The notes beneath the pieces were generated by a model, which searched no databases, was not told the origin of the DNA, and saw nothing but the letters and a program-made list of their open reading frames with translations. A DNA stretch of 64,000 nucleotides. It comes from Bacteroidota bacterium (GTDB lineage: Bacteria; Bacteroidota; Bacteroidia; Chitinophagales; Chitinophagaceae). The stretch lies in contig JAIUNW010000013.1 of NCBI GenBank assembly GCA_020161535.1, forward strand, positions 40,261-104,260, read 5' to 3'. Made by a program: the position numbers and the translations under genes. Below, one piece after another: positions 18,200 through 25,548 of the stretch; position 1 is the stretch's first letter, and every line of letters starts with the position of its first letter.

Positions 18200-19165
18200 A
18201 TGAAACAGCATCTACACTTTCTCTTGCGTAAGTGTACACCTTTTTTGCTGGCCCTAGCCGTTTCTCAATCGAGTTTCGGACAAATTAGTCTCGGTAGCAC
18301 CATCGAGGCTGGTGTAAGCGTAGGACCATCAAACTTTCTTGGCGACCTCGGTGGCACAAGAGGAAGAGGTATGACTTTCTTAAAAGACAATAATTTCCCC
18401 CTTACTAAATTAATGTTCGGCGCACATGTAAGTACGCATCCTTCACCATTGTGGGGCATACGTTTGCAAGTGAACTACGGACAATTGTCGGGTGAAGACG
18501 AAATCATTCGTTCAAATGGCGGGCTAGAAGAGGCACGCAAATTCAGGAACAGCAATTTCCGCTCGAAGTTGGCTGAAGCCTATGTTGCTGCTGAAATCTA
18601 TCCCACTGTATTAACGGAATACGATCCAACAGATGAGTACAAAAAATTTCGCCCCTATGCCTTGATTGGTGTGGGTGTATTTCACTTCAATCCACAAGGA
18701 ACAGATCCAGCCACCGGCCTTTGGGTTAACCTGAAAGAATTGAGTACCGAAGGCCAGGGCTTCGCTGAATATCCCAATCGCAAGCCCTATAAACTTACAC
18801 AGTTGAATATTCCCATTGGTGTAGGTATTAAATATTTTATCTCTGATAGAACCAGCCTGGCGCTCGAAGTAGTACACCGCAAAACATTCACCGACTATAT
18901 CGATGATGTAAGCACCAACTATATCGACCCCGCGTTGTTCGACCAATACTTTGGTGTTGGCACCCAAAAATCAGCGCTGGCCAAACGCATGGCCAACAAA
19001 TCTGACCTAAGTGGTAGCGCAGCAGGTGGATATTTACCCGGCGAAAAGCGTGGCACACCGAGCAACAACGACGGCTACTATCATATTGGCTTCAAGATCA
19101 ACTTTAGAATAAAAGGTGGCGACGAAGGATATAAGAACATGAAATGCCCCACCCTGCGTTTTTAA
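18200..19165 (+). CDS. DUF6089-type outer membrane beta-barrel protein
   Basis: The 321-residue protein has a basic N-terminus and a hydrophobic stretch (KCTPFLLALAVSQSSFG) ending in an AQ/GQ-like signal cleavage site, followed by the family phrase EAGVSVGPSNFLGDLGGTRG. Alternating strands with terminal aromatics (IRLQVNYGQL, AYVAAEIYP, FRPYALIGVGVFHFNP, LNIPIGVGIKYF, SLALEVVHRKTF, HIGFKINFRI) fit a small outer membrane barrel. DUF6089 proteins are widespread in Bacteroidota; their role is unknown. The ATG at 18200 is preferred to the TTG at 18176, which would add residues before the signal peptide. It stands alone; repeats and empty sequence follow. Confidence 0.85.
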   Translation: MKQHLHFLLRKCTPFLLALAVSQSSFGQISLGSTIEAGVSVGPSNFLGDLGGTRGRGMTFLKDNNFPLTKLMFGAHVSTHPSPLWGIRLQVNYGQLSGEDEIIRSNGGLEEARKFRNSNFRSKLAEAYVAAEIYPTVLTEYDPTDEYKKFRPYALIGVGVFHFNPQGTDPATGLWVNLKELSTEGQGFAEYPNRKPYKLTQLNIPIGVGIKYFISDRTSLALEVVHRKTFTDYIDDVSTNYIDPALFDQYFGVGTQKSALAKRMANKSDLSGSAAGGYLPGEKRGTPSNNDGYYHIGFKINFRIKGGDEGYKNMKCPTLRF

Positions 19166-19501
19166 GTGATGCAATTGATGAAGTTACGCCGATCGTATAC
19201 ATGGCTTAACGCTTGAATAAATGTGGTCGTTTTTAGTAGCCCGATCGCTTTAAGAAGTTAGAGGTTTAGAAGCCGACTTAATATACGGGTTGCGCGGTAG
19301 TAGAAGATGCATCATTGATATTGACTTGTGTGAAAGGATTCAATCGATGCAGTAAGCAGGCGCGACACAGGAAGTTGATTTGATACAGACAGTTGACCCG
19401 ATATGCGAAGTTGATTTGATGCATCCAATTGAACCGAGGCAAAGTTGAGATTTTCATTGCCCGGCGTTTAGAAATCAGCGCTTTATTTAAAATCCGTATA
19501 G
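19166..19501. other. 336-bp gene-free stretch with a degenerate repeat
   Basis: No open frame of convincing protein-like composition is seen on either strand. The middle holds a degenerate 18-bp tandem array, listed separately. The first 200 bp show nothing recognisable. Confidence 0.6.
19373..19450. repeat. degenerate 18-bp tandem array
   Basis: Three units of exactly 18 bp start at 19373, 19391 and 19409, each beginning AGTTGA and carrying GAT at positions 10-12. A 16-bp variant (AATTGAACCGAGGCAA) and a partial AGTTGAG follow. The first and third units share AGTTGATTTGAT. Confidence 0.65.
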
Positions 19502-19888
19502 ATGAAGCGAAACAACCAACCTATGACAACCCTTGTTTGCCTATTAACGGCAGCAGGAAGCGTATGCCTGCCTTCGGGTCATGCTGGTGCAACAGCACAC
19601 TTGATTCCGAAAGACAGCATTATTATTCAGAAACAAATCATAAACAAAAAACACCTGATACATCTCTACACCAACGCATCCCAACAGGTTCTTTTCTTTT
19701 CCGTTGACGGAGAAGAAGGCAAGAATTATCAACTGTTATTGTTCCGCGACAAAAGGAAACTGATAAAGCAGAGTATGGTCCGGAATCGGGAAACCGCTGT
19801 GGTGAGCAAGCCCGAAAAGGGTAATTACTACTATGAAGTTCTTACTGGCGACAACCGCATAGAAAGCGGAACCATTGTTGTGCAGTAG
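19502..19888 (+). CDS. small exported protein with T9SS-tail-like C-terminus
   Basis: The 128-residue product has a signal peptide (MKRNNQPMTTLVCLLTAAGSVCLPSGHAGA). The mature part is one beta-rich domain: ASQQVLFFSVDGEEGKNYQLLLFRDKRKLIKQ, then PEKGNYYYEVLTGDNRIESGTIVVQ. The ending has the layout of a type A T9SS sorting domain (K-G-x-Y-x-Y-E-V, then a final strand with xxIVVQ), although it makes up nearly the whole protein. Similar mini-proteins occur in Bacteroidota without known function. A second possible start is the Met at codon 8. It is flanked on both sides by gene-free repeat regions. Confidence 0.68.
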   Translation: MKRNNQPMTTLVCLLTAAGSVCLPSGHAGATAHLIPKDSIIIQKQIINKKHLIHLYTNASQQVLFFSVDGEEGKNYQLLLFRDKRKLIKQSMVRNRETAVVSKPEKGNYYYEVLTGDNRIESGTIVVQ

Positions 19889-20050
19889 TAATGCAAACCA
19901 ATAAGCGGCAGGGATATTAGTAAAGTCTGATATCCGGTTCTCGAAACCTGATCCGTTCCCTATTCTTGTTGTACCCTTTCTAAAGGACTTTAATTGATTC
20001 CCTGCCAACCTTATTGGAAATAAAAATACTGATAATCCAGTGTCCTCAAT

Positions 20051-20075
20051 GGCCGGCGGCGAGTAGCTGCCGGCC
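20051..20075. terminator. GC-rich hairpin, possible terminator
   Basis: GGCCGGC (20051-20057) pairs with GCCGGCC (20069-20075), and the stem extends inward by three more pairs (one G-T) to a GAGTA loop. It is followed by TTTG rather than a clean T-run, and lies about 160 bp after the small exported protein gene. Confidence 0.4.
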
Positions 20076-20141
20076 GTTTGTATTGTGGGGGTTGAGAGAC
20101 CGCAGGGGTGTTGCCGTGTCTTTTTCTTTTGGAGATTATTT

Positions 20142-20277
20142 ATTGTTTCTTGCAAGGCCTTGTTTCTTGCAGAGGCTTGTTTCTCGCTGAGACTTGTTTC
20201 TCGCTAAGCCTTGTTTTTAGCTAAGCCTTGTTTCTAGCTAAGCCATATTTCTCGCAGAGACTTGTTTCTCGCAGAGA
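20142..20277. repeat. 17-bp tandem array, eight units
   Basis: Eight units of exactly 17 bp start at 20142, 20159, 20176, 20193, 20210, 20227, 20244 and 20261. The consensus is CTTGTTTCTCGCWRAGM. The last unit leads into AACGCGGAGG. The arms from about 20252 to 20296 recur in inverted orientation at 20747-20792. Confidence 0.92.
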
Positions 20278-20520
20278 ACGCGGAGGAACAGAGATTTTTT
20301 TTGGATATTTTAAAATGCGAAGGTCACGCCATTTCTAACATATTCGAAATGGCCAATCCAAAACGCACACAAACATAAAAGTCACGGCATAGTGCATGCA
20401 TACGCAATGATTTCAACATAGCGCGTAAATACGCAAATATCAGCGCATAGGTCGCACTTACCGGGCGCGGTGGTGTCAATAAATTTCGAATACATTATTT
20501 TCTTATTCCATTTTGTAAAG

Positions 20521-20694
20521 CAGTAACAATAAACTGATTCATGCCTTATTGACGCAATAATAAACTGTGCCATCAATAAATTGCAGCAACAATGAATTAC
20601 AGCAACAATGAACTACATCAAAAATCAAATCCAGCAACAATGAACTGCAGCAACAATGAACTGCACTAAAAAGACTCGCGTCAAAAGGGGCTTG
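20521..20694. repeat. 16-bp tandem array, about eleven units
   Basis: The unit is CAGCAACAATGAACTG. Two adjacent perfect copies lie at 20632-20647 and 20648-20663; related units in exact 16-bp register start at 20584, 20600 and 20616. More diverged units lie before (from 20521, CAGTAACAATAAACTG) and after (to about 20694). Confidence 0.85.
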
Positions 20695-20766
20695 CACAAA
20701 AAATGAATCAAATCAACATTGAACAAAACCAAAAAATCACGCCAATTTATCTTTGTCCCTCCGCGT

Positions 20767-20818
20767 TCTCTGCGAGAAACAAGTCTCAGCGAGAAATAAG
20801 GTCTCTGCGAGAAACAAG
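20767..20818. repeat. three inverted copies of the 17-bp unit next to the uvrA stop
   Basis: Units at 20767-20783, 20784-20800 and 20801-20818 read TCTCTGCGAGAAACAAG or close variants, the reverse complement of the array at 20142-20277. With the flanking CCTCCGCGT they form a long inverted repeat with 20252-20296. The array ends 10 bp from the uvrA stop codon. Confidence 0.88.
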
Positions 20819-20828
20819 CCGCGTGAAA

Positions 20829-23699
20829 TCAGCCCACCGCGAGCTCTTCCTTCACGTAGCGGGCCGTATGACTCCTCCTCTCCTTCACCATTTCTTCGGG
20901 CGTTCCTTCAAACAATAGTTGCCCGCCGCCATCACCGCCTTCGGGACCGATATCGATCACATGGTCTGCCACTTTAATCACATCGAGGTTGTGTTCGATC
21001 ACCAGCACGGTATTGCCGCGGTCGACCAGCTTGTTCAGTACGGCCAACAAATGTTGAATGTCTTGAAAATGCAAACCGGTTGTGGGTTCATCGAGAATAT
21101 AAAATGTTTTGCCGGTATCTTTCTTTGCGAGCTCAGTGGCCAGTTTAACACGCTGCGCTTCGCCGCCACTAAGGGTTACCGCCGACTGCCCGAGGGTGAT
21201 ATAGCCCAGGCCGACATCCTGCAAAACTTTGATCTTACGGTGCAGGTAGTGAACCGCTTGAAAGAATTCTACCGCCTCATCTACCGTCATGTCTAACACA
21301 TCACTGATCGATTTTCCTTTGTACCGGATCTCCAGTGTTTCACGGTTGTATCTTTTGCCATTGCATTTTTCGCAATGCACATATACATCGGGCAAAAAAT
21401 TCATTTCTATCACCCGCATGCCGCCGCCTTCGCAGAGATCGCACCGGCCTCCTTTTACATTGAAGGAAAAACGACCAGGTTGGTAGCCACGAATTTTGGC
21501 TTCAGGCACCGAGGCAAAAAGTTGCCTTATCTCGGTGAAGAACCCGCAATAGGTCGCCGGATTACTGCGTGGCGTGCGACCAATGGGCGACTGGTCGATT
21601 TCAATCACCTTGTCCACCAGTTCCAATCCTTTCACCGATTTGTATGCCAGCGGCTTTTGTTTTGAATCATAGCAGTGCTGCGACAGAATCGGGTACAGCG
21701 TTTCATTGATCAGCGTTGATTTTCCGCTGCCACTGACACCGGTCACCAGGATCAGTTTGCCCAACGGAAATTTGACATTCAGTTGCTGCAGGTTGTTGCC
21801 GGAAGCACCTTTCAACTCCAGAAATTTTCCGGAACCCTTGCGGCGCTCGGTGGGTATGGCGATTGTTTTTTTTCCATTTAGGTATAAAGCTGTTTCAGAG
21901 CCCGCCGCCAACACCTGCGCAGGCGTGCCCTGGGCAACAATCTTGCCACCGTGTTTGCCGGCCCGCGGACCAATGTCCACCAGATGATCGGCGGCCATCA
22001 TAATGTCTTTGTCGTGTTCCACCACCAACACACTGTTCCCGATATCACGCAGGTTTTGCAGCGCGGTGATCAGCCGATGGTTATCGCGTTGGTGCAATCC
22101 AATACTGGGTTCATCGAGCACATAAGTTATACCCTGCAACTGCGAGCCGATTTGGGTGGCAAGACGAATTCGTTGCGATTCACCGCCACTCAGCGTGCGC
22201 GTGGGCCGGTTCAAAGTAAGATAGGTCAACCCCACATCCAATAAAAACTGCAATCGCTCCCTGATCTCTTTCAAAATATCTTTTGAAATCACTTGCTGCT
22301 TCTTGGTTAGTCGTTTTTCCAGACCGCTGAACCATTGCAACAATTTATCCAGGTTATAATTGCTTAGTTCAGCAATATTTTTCCCGTCTACTTTAAACCA
22401 AAGGCTTTCTTTTTTCAATCGCTCGCCATTACACGATGGGCAAACACTCAGTTCCATAAAGCCTTCAGCCCATTCACGAATCGCATCGGAGTGACCTGTA
22501 CCGAACCAGCGTTTGATTTGTGGAATCACGCCTTCAAACTCTTCGGCATAAACACGATCAGTGCCTGCCTGCTCTTCAAAATCGATCATTGATTCTTCGT
22601 CGGCCACTTCCTGCCCGTAGAGAATCAGGTTCAGGTCGCGCGGCGGCAAATCCTTCACCGGCTTTTTCAAATCGATCTTGTATTTCTTAGCCAGTTGTTG
22701 TACCTGCTTGTACACATACGCATCACGCTCCTCACCCAACGGTACAATGGCCCCTTCGCGCACACTCAGGTTATGGTCGGGAATAACCGCGGCCATGTTG
22801 ATCTGGTACACCGAACCCAATCCCTTACAGACTGGACAAGCGCCATAGGGCGAGTTAAATGAAAAACTATTGGGCGATGGTTCTTCATAACTGATACCAC
22901 TGTCTTCGCACATCAACTGGCGGCTGTACTGCACAACCTGGTTGTTGTCGTTCAGCAGCAAGAACATGAGCCCCTTGCCCATTTGCAAAGACTTCTGCAC
23001 GCTTTGCGACAAACGAAGCCGCATTTCAGGCGTTACTGCCATGCGATCAACCACTACTTCAATATCATGGATCTTATAGCGGTCTACCTGCATTTTTGCA
23101 ACGAGGTCTTTCACTTCGCCATCCACCCTCACTTTGAGAAATCCTTTTTTTCGAATGTCTTCAAAGAGTTCGCGGTAGTGACCTTTACGGCCACGCACCA
23201 GGGGTGCCAGCAAACTGATTTTTTTCTTTTCGTAACGGGAAAAAATATTGTCGACAATTTCTTCTTCCGAAAACTTCGTCATCCGCTTGCCGGTATTATA
23301 ACTATAGGCATCCGATCCGCGGGCGAATAGAAGTCGCAAGAAATCGTAGACCTCGGTAATCGTACCGACCGTTGATCGCGGGTTCTTATTGGTCGTTTTT
23401 TGTTCGATGGAAATCACCGGCGATAGGCCCGTGATCTTATCTACATCCGGCCGTTCCATATCCCCCACAAATTGCCGCGCATAGGCACTGAAACTTTCCA
23501 TGTACCGGCGTTGCCCTTCGTTGTAAATGGTATCAAAAGCCAGCGAAGATTTTCCGCTGCCGCTTACACCAGTGAATACAACCAGTTTATTTTTGGGAAT
23601 ACTGATATCGATGTTCTTGAGGTTGTGCTCCCTCGCGCCGATCACTTCAATTATTTCCGATTCTGCCAGAACGGGTTCTGTTAGTTTTTTCTTTGCCAT
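20829..23699 (-). CDS. uvrA: excinuclease ABC subunit A
   Basis: UvrA is the damage-recognition ATPase of nucleotide excision repair, loading UvrB on DNA lesions. The 956-residue protein has two ABC modules: Walker A GVSGSGKS near 44-51 and again at 654-661, signatures LSGGESQRI near 503 and LSGGEAQRV in the second half, and Walker B segments ending VLDEPSIGLHQRD and ILDEPTTGLHFQD. Zinc sites are present: the CPVC pair (288-291) with the CPSC pair (420-423), and the C-terminal finger C753-x2-C756-x19-C776-x2-C779. The damage-binding insertion and UvrB-binding regions fit by length. It stands alone, with no uvrB nearby; a repeat array begins just after the stop. Confidence 0.98.
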   Translation of the reverse strand: MAKKKLTEPVLAESEIIEVIGAREHNLKNIDISIPKNKLVVFTGVSGSGKSSLAFDTIYNEGQRRYMESFSAYARQFVGDMERPDVDKITGLSPVISIEQKTTNKNPRSTVGTITEVYDFLRLLFARGSDAYSYNTGKRMTKFSEEEIVDNIFSRYEKKKISLLAPLVRGRKGHYRELFEDIRKKGFLKVRVDGEVKDLVAKMQVDRYKIHDIEVVVDRMAVTPEMRLRLSQSVQKSLQMGKGLMFLLLNDNNQVVQYSRQLMCEDSGISYEEPSPNSFSFNSPYGACPVCKGLGSVYQINMAAVIPDHNLSVREGAIVPLGEERDAYVYKQVQQLAKKYKIDLKKPVKDLPPRDLNLILYGQEVADEESMIDFEEQAGTDRVYAEEFEGVIPQIKRWFGTGHSDAIREWAEGFMELSVCPSCNGERLKKESLWFKVDGKNIAELSNYNLDKLLQWFSGLEKRLTKKQQVISKDILKEIRERLQFLLDVGLTYLTLNRPTRTLSGGESQRIRLATQIGSQLQGITYVLDEPSIGLHQRDNHRLITALQNLRDIGNSVLVVEHDKDIMMAADHLVDIGPRAGKHGGKIVAQGTPAQVLAAGSETALYLNGKKTIAIPTERRKGSGKFLELKGASGNNLQQLNVKFPLGKLILVTGVSGSGKSTLINETLYPILSQHCYDSKQKPLAYKSVKGLELVDKVIEIDQSPIGRTPRSNPATYCGFFTEIRQLFASVPEAKIRGYQPGRFSFNVKGGRCDLCEGGGMRVIEMNFLPDVYVHCEKCNGKRYNRETLEIRYKGKSISDVLDMTVDEAVEFFQAVHYLHRKIKVLQDVGLGYITLGQSAVTLSGGEAQRVKLATELAKKDTGKTFYILDEPTTGLHFQDIQHLLAVLNKLVDRGNTVLVIEHNLDVIKVADHVIDIGPEGGDGGGQLLFEGTPEEMVKERRSHTARYVKEELAVG

Positions 23700-23784
23700 G
23701 CTTTTGTCCTGTTTGCAAATTACAGTAAAAAGCGCCAGCCGCCTTTGGCCTGCATTTTGCCTATACCAATAAACATTTCAACAT

Positions 23785-24462
23785 ATGAAAAAGTTTTCGC
23801 AGACATTATTCGCAGTGGCAGCAGGCACTATCTTATTGGCAGGATGTAAATCGATGAATAATACCCAAAAGGGGGCCGTTATCGGTGCAGGTGGCGGTGC
23901 CGCCATTGGTGCCGTTGTGGGCAAAGCGGCAGGAAACACCGGTTTGGGGGCCATCATTGGTGCTGTTGTTGGCGGTGGTGCCGGGGTGTTAATCGGGAAA
24001 AAAATGGACAAACAGGCCCGTGAGATCAAGCAGGAAATTCCCGATGCAAAGGTTGAACGTGTGGAAGAAGGCATTGTGGTTGAGTTCGACAGCGAAATTC
24101 TATTCGGTTTTGATAAGTCAGACCTGAATGCAGCCGCCTTTGCACAGTTGGACAAACTGGTTACCATCCTCAATAAATATCCTGAAACCAACCTGGAAGT
24201 CGCCGGACATACCGACAGCAAAGGTGCGGCAGAATACAACCAGGCGCTGAGTGAAAGAAGGGCCAATACAGTGGCACAATACATCGAATCAAAAGGGGTT
24301 GCTGTGGGTAGGGTGAAAACCAAGGGCTATGGCGAATTTGAACCCAGGTACCCGAACGATACCGACGAGAATATGGCAAAAAACCGGCGGGTCGATTTCC
24401 TAATCACGGCCAATGATGCCATGAAAGAAGCAGCAAAAAAAGAAGCAGCACAATCAAACTAG
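23785..24462 (+). CDS. OmpA-family lipoprotein with glycine zipper
   Basis: The 225-residue protein has a lipoprotein signal with lipobox LLAGC (Cys21), a Gly/Ala-rich zipper segment (KGAVIGAGGGAAIGAVVGKAAG...GGGAGVLIGKKM, about residues 29-74) and a C-terminal OmpA domain (about 105-215). The OmpA peptidoglycan-binding hallmarks LEVAGHTDSKGAAEYNQALSERRA and NRRVDFLI are present. It resembles YiaD of enterobacteria and should link the outer membrane to peptidoglycan. It ends in an Ala/Lys-rich tail. The PorT-like barrel gene follows 52 bp later on the same strand. Confidence 0.93.
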   Translation: MKKFSQTLFAVAAGTILLAGCKSMNNTQKGAVIGAGGGAAIGAVVGKAAGNTGLGAIIGAVVGGGAGVLIGKKMDKQAREIKQEIPDAKVERVEEGIVVEFDSEILFGFDKSDLNAAAFAQLDKLVTILNKYPETNLEVAGHTDSKGAAEYNQALSERRANTVAQYIESKGVAVGRVKTKGYGEFEPRYPNDTDENMAKNRRVDFLITANDAMKEAAKKEAAQSN

Positions 24463-24514
24463 ATCCATATTTTTCAATAGCAGATACGCAAGAAAAGCAT
24501 CATCAAATCACAGC

Positions 24515-25222
24515 ATGTATACAATGAAATACAAAATACAAGTTTTCGCTTTGGCATTCGCCCTGGTTTGCACGGCCACTCACAGTCAGGCACAAACGAA
24601 GCAGTCGCCTTCGCGCGAAGGCATCCGTTTTATTCCGCGCCTTGGCGCGAACTTCAGCAACATTACCCTCGACAACTACTATACACCGGGGTTTATGTCT
24701 GAAGACACAAAATTAAAAACCGGTTTTCTGGTGGGTATAGAAGTAGAAACGCCTGTTGGTCCGGCGTTTTATTTTCAACCCGGTCTTCTATTCAGCAGCA
24801 AAGGCGCGAAAATGAAAAGCCCTGATGGAACGCTAAAACTTTCCTATTTAGAAATACCGCTGAATTTCTATTATAAACCTGAATTGGGCGACGGAAGACT
24901 TTTATTGGGTGCTGGCCCTTATGCCGCTTTCTGCACCGGCGCTACGATGGATTATACAGACGAAGGCAATACCAGTTTCAAGTTTGCTAACAAGAAAGAG
25001 TATGCAGATTTGTCAGGCTCATCGATGTATATGCGCCGCAGCGACTTTGGTTTGAATATTTCCGCCGGCTATGAACATGCGTCGGGGCTGATGCTGGAAT
25101 TGCGGGCACAACTGGGCCTGGCCAATAATGCCACCGAAATCAACAATGCACCCCTTAATATTTGGGAAGATGGCAAATTCAAAAACACCCTGTTTAGTCT
25201 GGTAGCCGGTTACCGGTTCTGA
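24515..25222 (+). CDS. PorT-like outer membrane beta-barrel protein
   Basis: The 235-residue protein has a signal peptide (MKYKIQVFALAFALVCTATHSQAQ, cut after AQ) and the layout of the porin-like outer membrane beta-barrel family common in Bacteroidota: GIRFIPRLGANFSNI, LKTGFLVGIEVETPV, FYFQPGLLFSSKGAKM, SYLEIPLNFYYKPE, RLLLGAGPYAAFC, DFGLNISAGYEHASGLMLELRAQLGLANNA and a last strand FSLVAGYRF ending in Phe. The ATG at 24515 could be replaced by the one at 24524 with no effect on the mature protein. The role is unknown. A hairpin overlaps its stop codon. Confidence 0.85.
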   Translation: MYTMKYKIQVFALAFALVCTATHSQAQTKQSPSREGIRFIPRLGANFSNITLDNYYTPGFMSEDTKLKTGFLVGIEVETPVGPAFYFQPGLLFSSKGAKMKSPDGTLKLSYLEIPLNFYYKPELGDGRLLLGAGPYAAFCTGATMDYTDEGNTSFKFANKKEYADLSGSSMYMRRSDFGLNISAGYEHASGLMLELRAQLGLANNATEINNAPLNIWEDGKFKNTLFSLVAGYRF

Positions 25223-25231
25223 CCGGTCACC
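25208..25231 (+). terminator. hairpin over the stop codon of the barrel gene
   Basis: ACCGGT (25212-25217) pairs with ACCGGT (25222-25227) around TCTG, with three further outer pairs (GGT/ACC). The T-run comes only after seven A residues, so termination is likely but not certain. Confidence 0.5.
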
Positions 25232-25241
25232 AAAAAAATTT

Positions 25242-25273
25242 TTGGCTTTTTTAGCACCTGCGTGTTATATTTG
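25242..25273 (+). promoter_or_regulatory. promoter of the methionine operon (-33 TTG, -7 TATATTTG)
   Basis: TTG at 25242-25244 and TATATTTG at 25266-25273 are 21 bp apart, in good agreement with the Bacteroidota TTG-N17-23-TAnnTTTG promoter. Transcription would start just before the SAM riboswitch. Confidence 0.75.
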
Positions 25274-25292
25274 CGTCAGTTCTTTACAACAT

Positions 25293-25412
25293 CGCTTATC
25301 AAGAAAGGCAGAGGGAAATGGCCCGATGAAGCCTTGACAACCTGTTTTCCGCCTAAAAACGGACAATAAGGTGCCAAATCCAGCCCGAGGGGAAACCCGG
25401 GGGAGATAAGTC
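25293..25412 (+). promoter_or_regulatory. SAM-I (S-box) riboswitch aptamer
   Basis: The P1 stem CTTATC (25295-25300) / GATAAG (25405-25410) closes a region with the core S-box words in the right order: AGAGGGAAATGGCCCGATGA, the GACAACC turn, GGTGCCAAATCC (25370-25381) and a GC-rich P4 hairpin before GATAAG. These match the SAM-I consensus for the kink-turn, pseudoknot and SAM pocket. It stands between a good promoter and a terminator hairpin that precedes a cystathionine gamma-synthase-like gene and homoserine dehydrogenase. It should switch the operon off when S-adenosylmethionine is plentiful. Confidence 0.93.
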
Positions 25413-25448
25413 TGATGAACAGCTTAGACAGAATAAACTTCTTATATG

Positions 25449-25483
25449 AGCTCTTCTGATGATTTATCGGAAGAGCTTTTTTT
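25449..25483 (+). terminator. riboswitch-controlled intrinsic terminator
   Basis: A 12-bp stem AGCTCTTCTGAT (25449-25460) / ATCGGAAGAGCT (25466-25477), with one T-G pair, closes a 5-nt loop and runs into seven T residues. It lies 36 bp after the SAM aptamer and 65 bp before the first gene, as expected for a transcriptional off-switch. Confidence 0.9.
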
Positions 25484-25548
25484 ATGTAAAGCGCTTCCGA
25501 TATACTTGATGGGTGGTGTCGCAACCAATTGTTTATCAACACAAAAAA

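Larger units (their letters stand above)
19889..20828. other. 940-bp gene-free stretch made largely of short tandem repeats
   Basis: No convincing gene is seen between the small exported protein and the uvrA stop. The stretch holds a GC-rich hairpin (20051-20075), a 17-bp array (20142-20277), a 16-bp array (20521-20694) and three inverted copies of the 17-bp unit (20767-20818). The part between 20297 and 20520 is AT-rich with many GCATA/CGCA words and may be a more decayed array. Confidence 0.75.

Noticed and set aside
20142..20818. CRISPR-like appearance of the repeat field beside uvrA
   Set aside because: Units are directly adjacent with no unique spacers of 25-40 bp, the unit is too short, and no cas gene is near.
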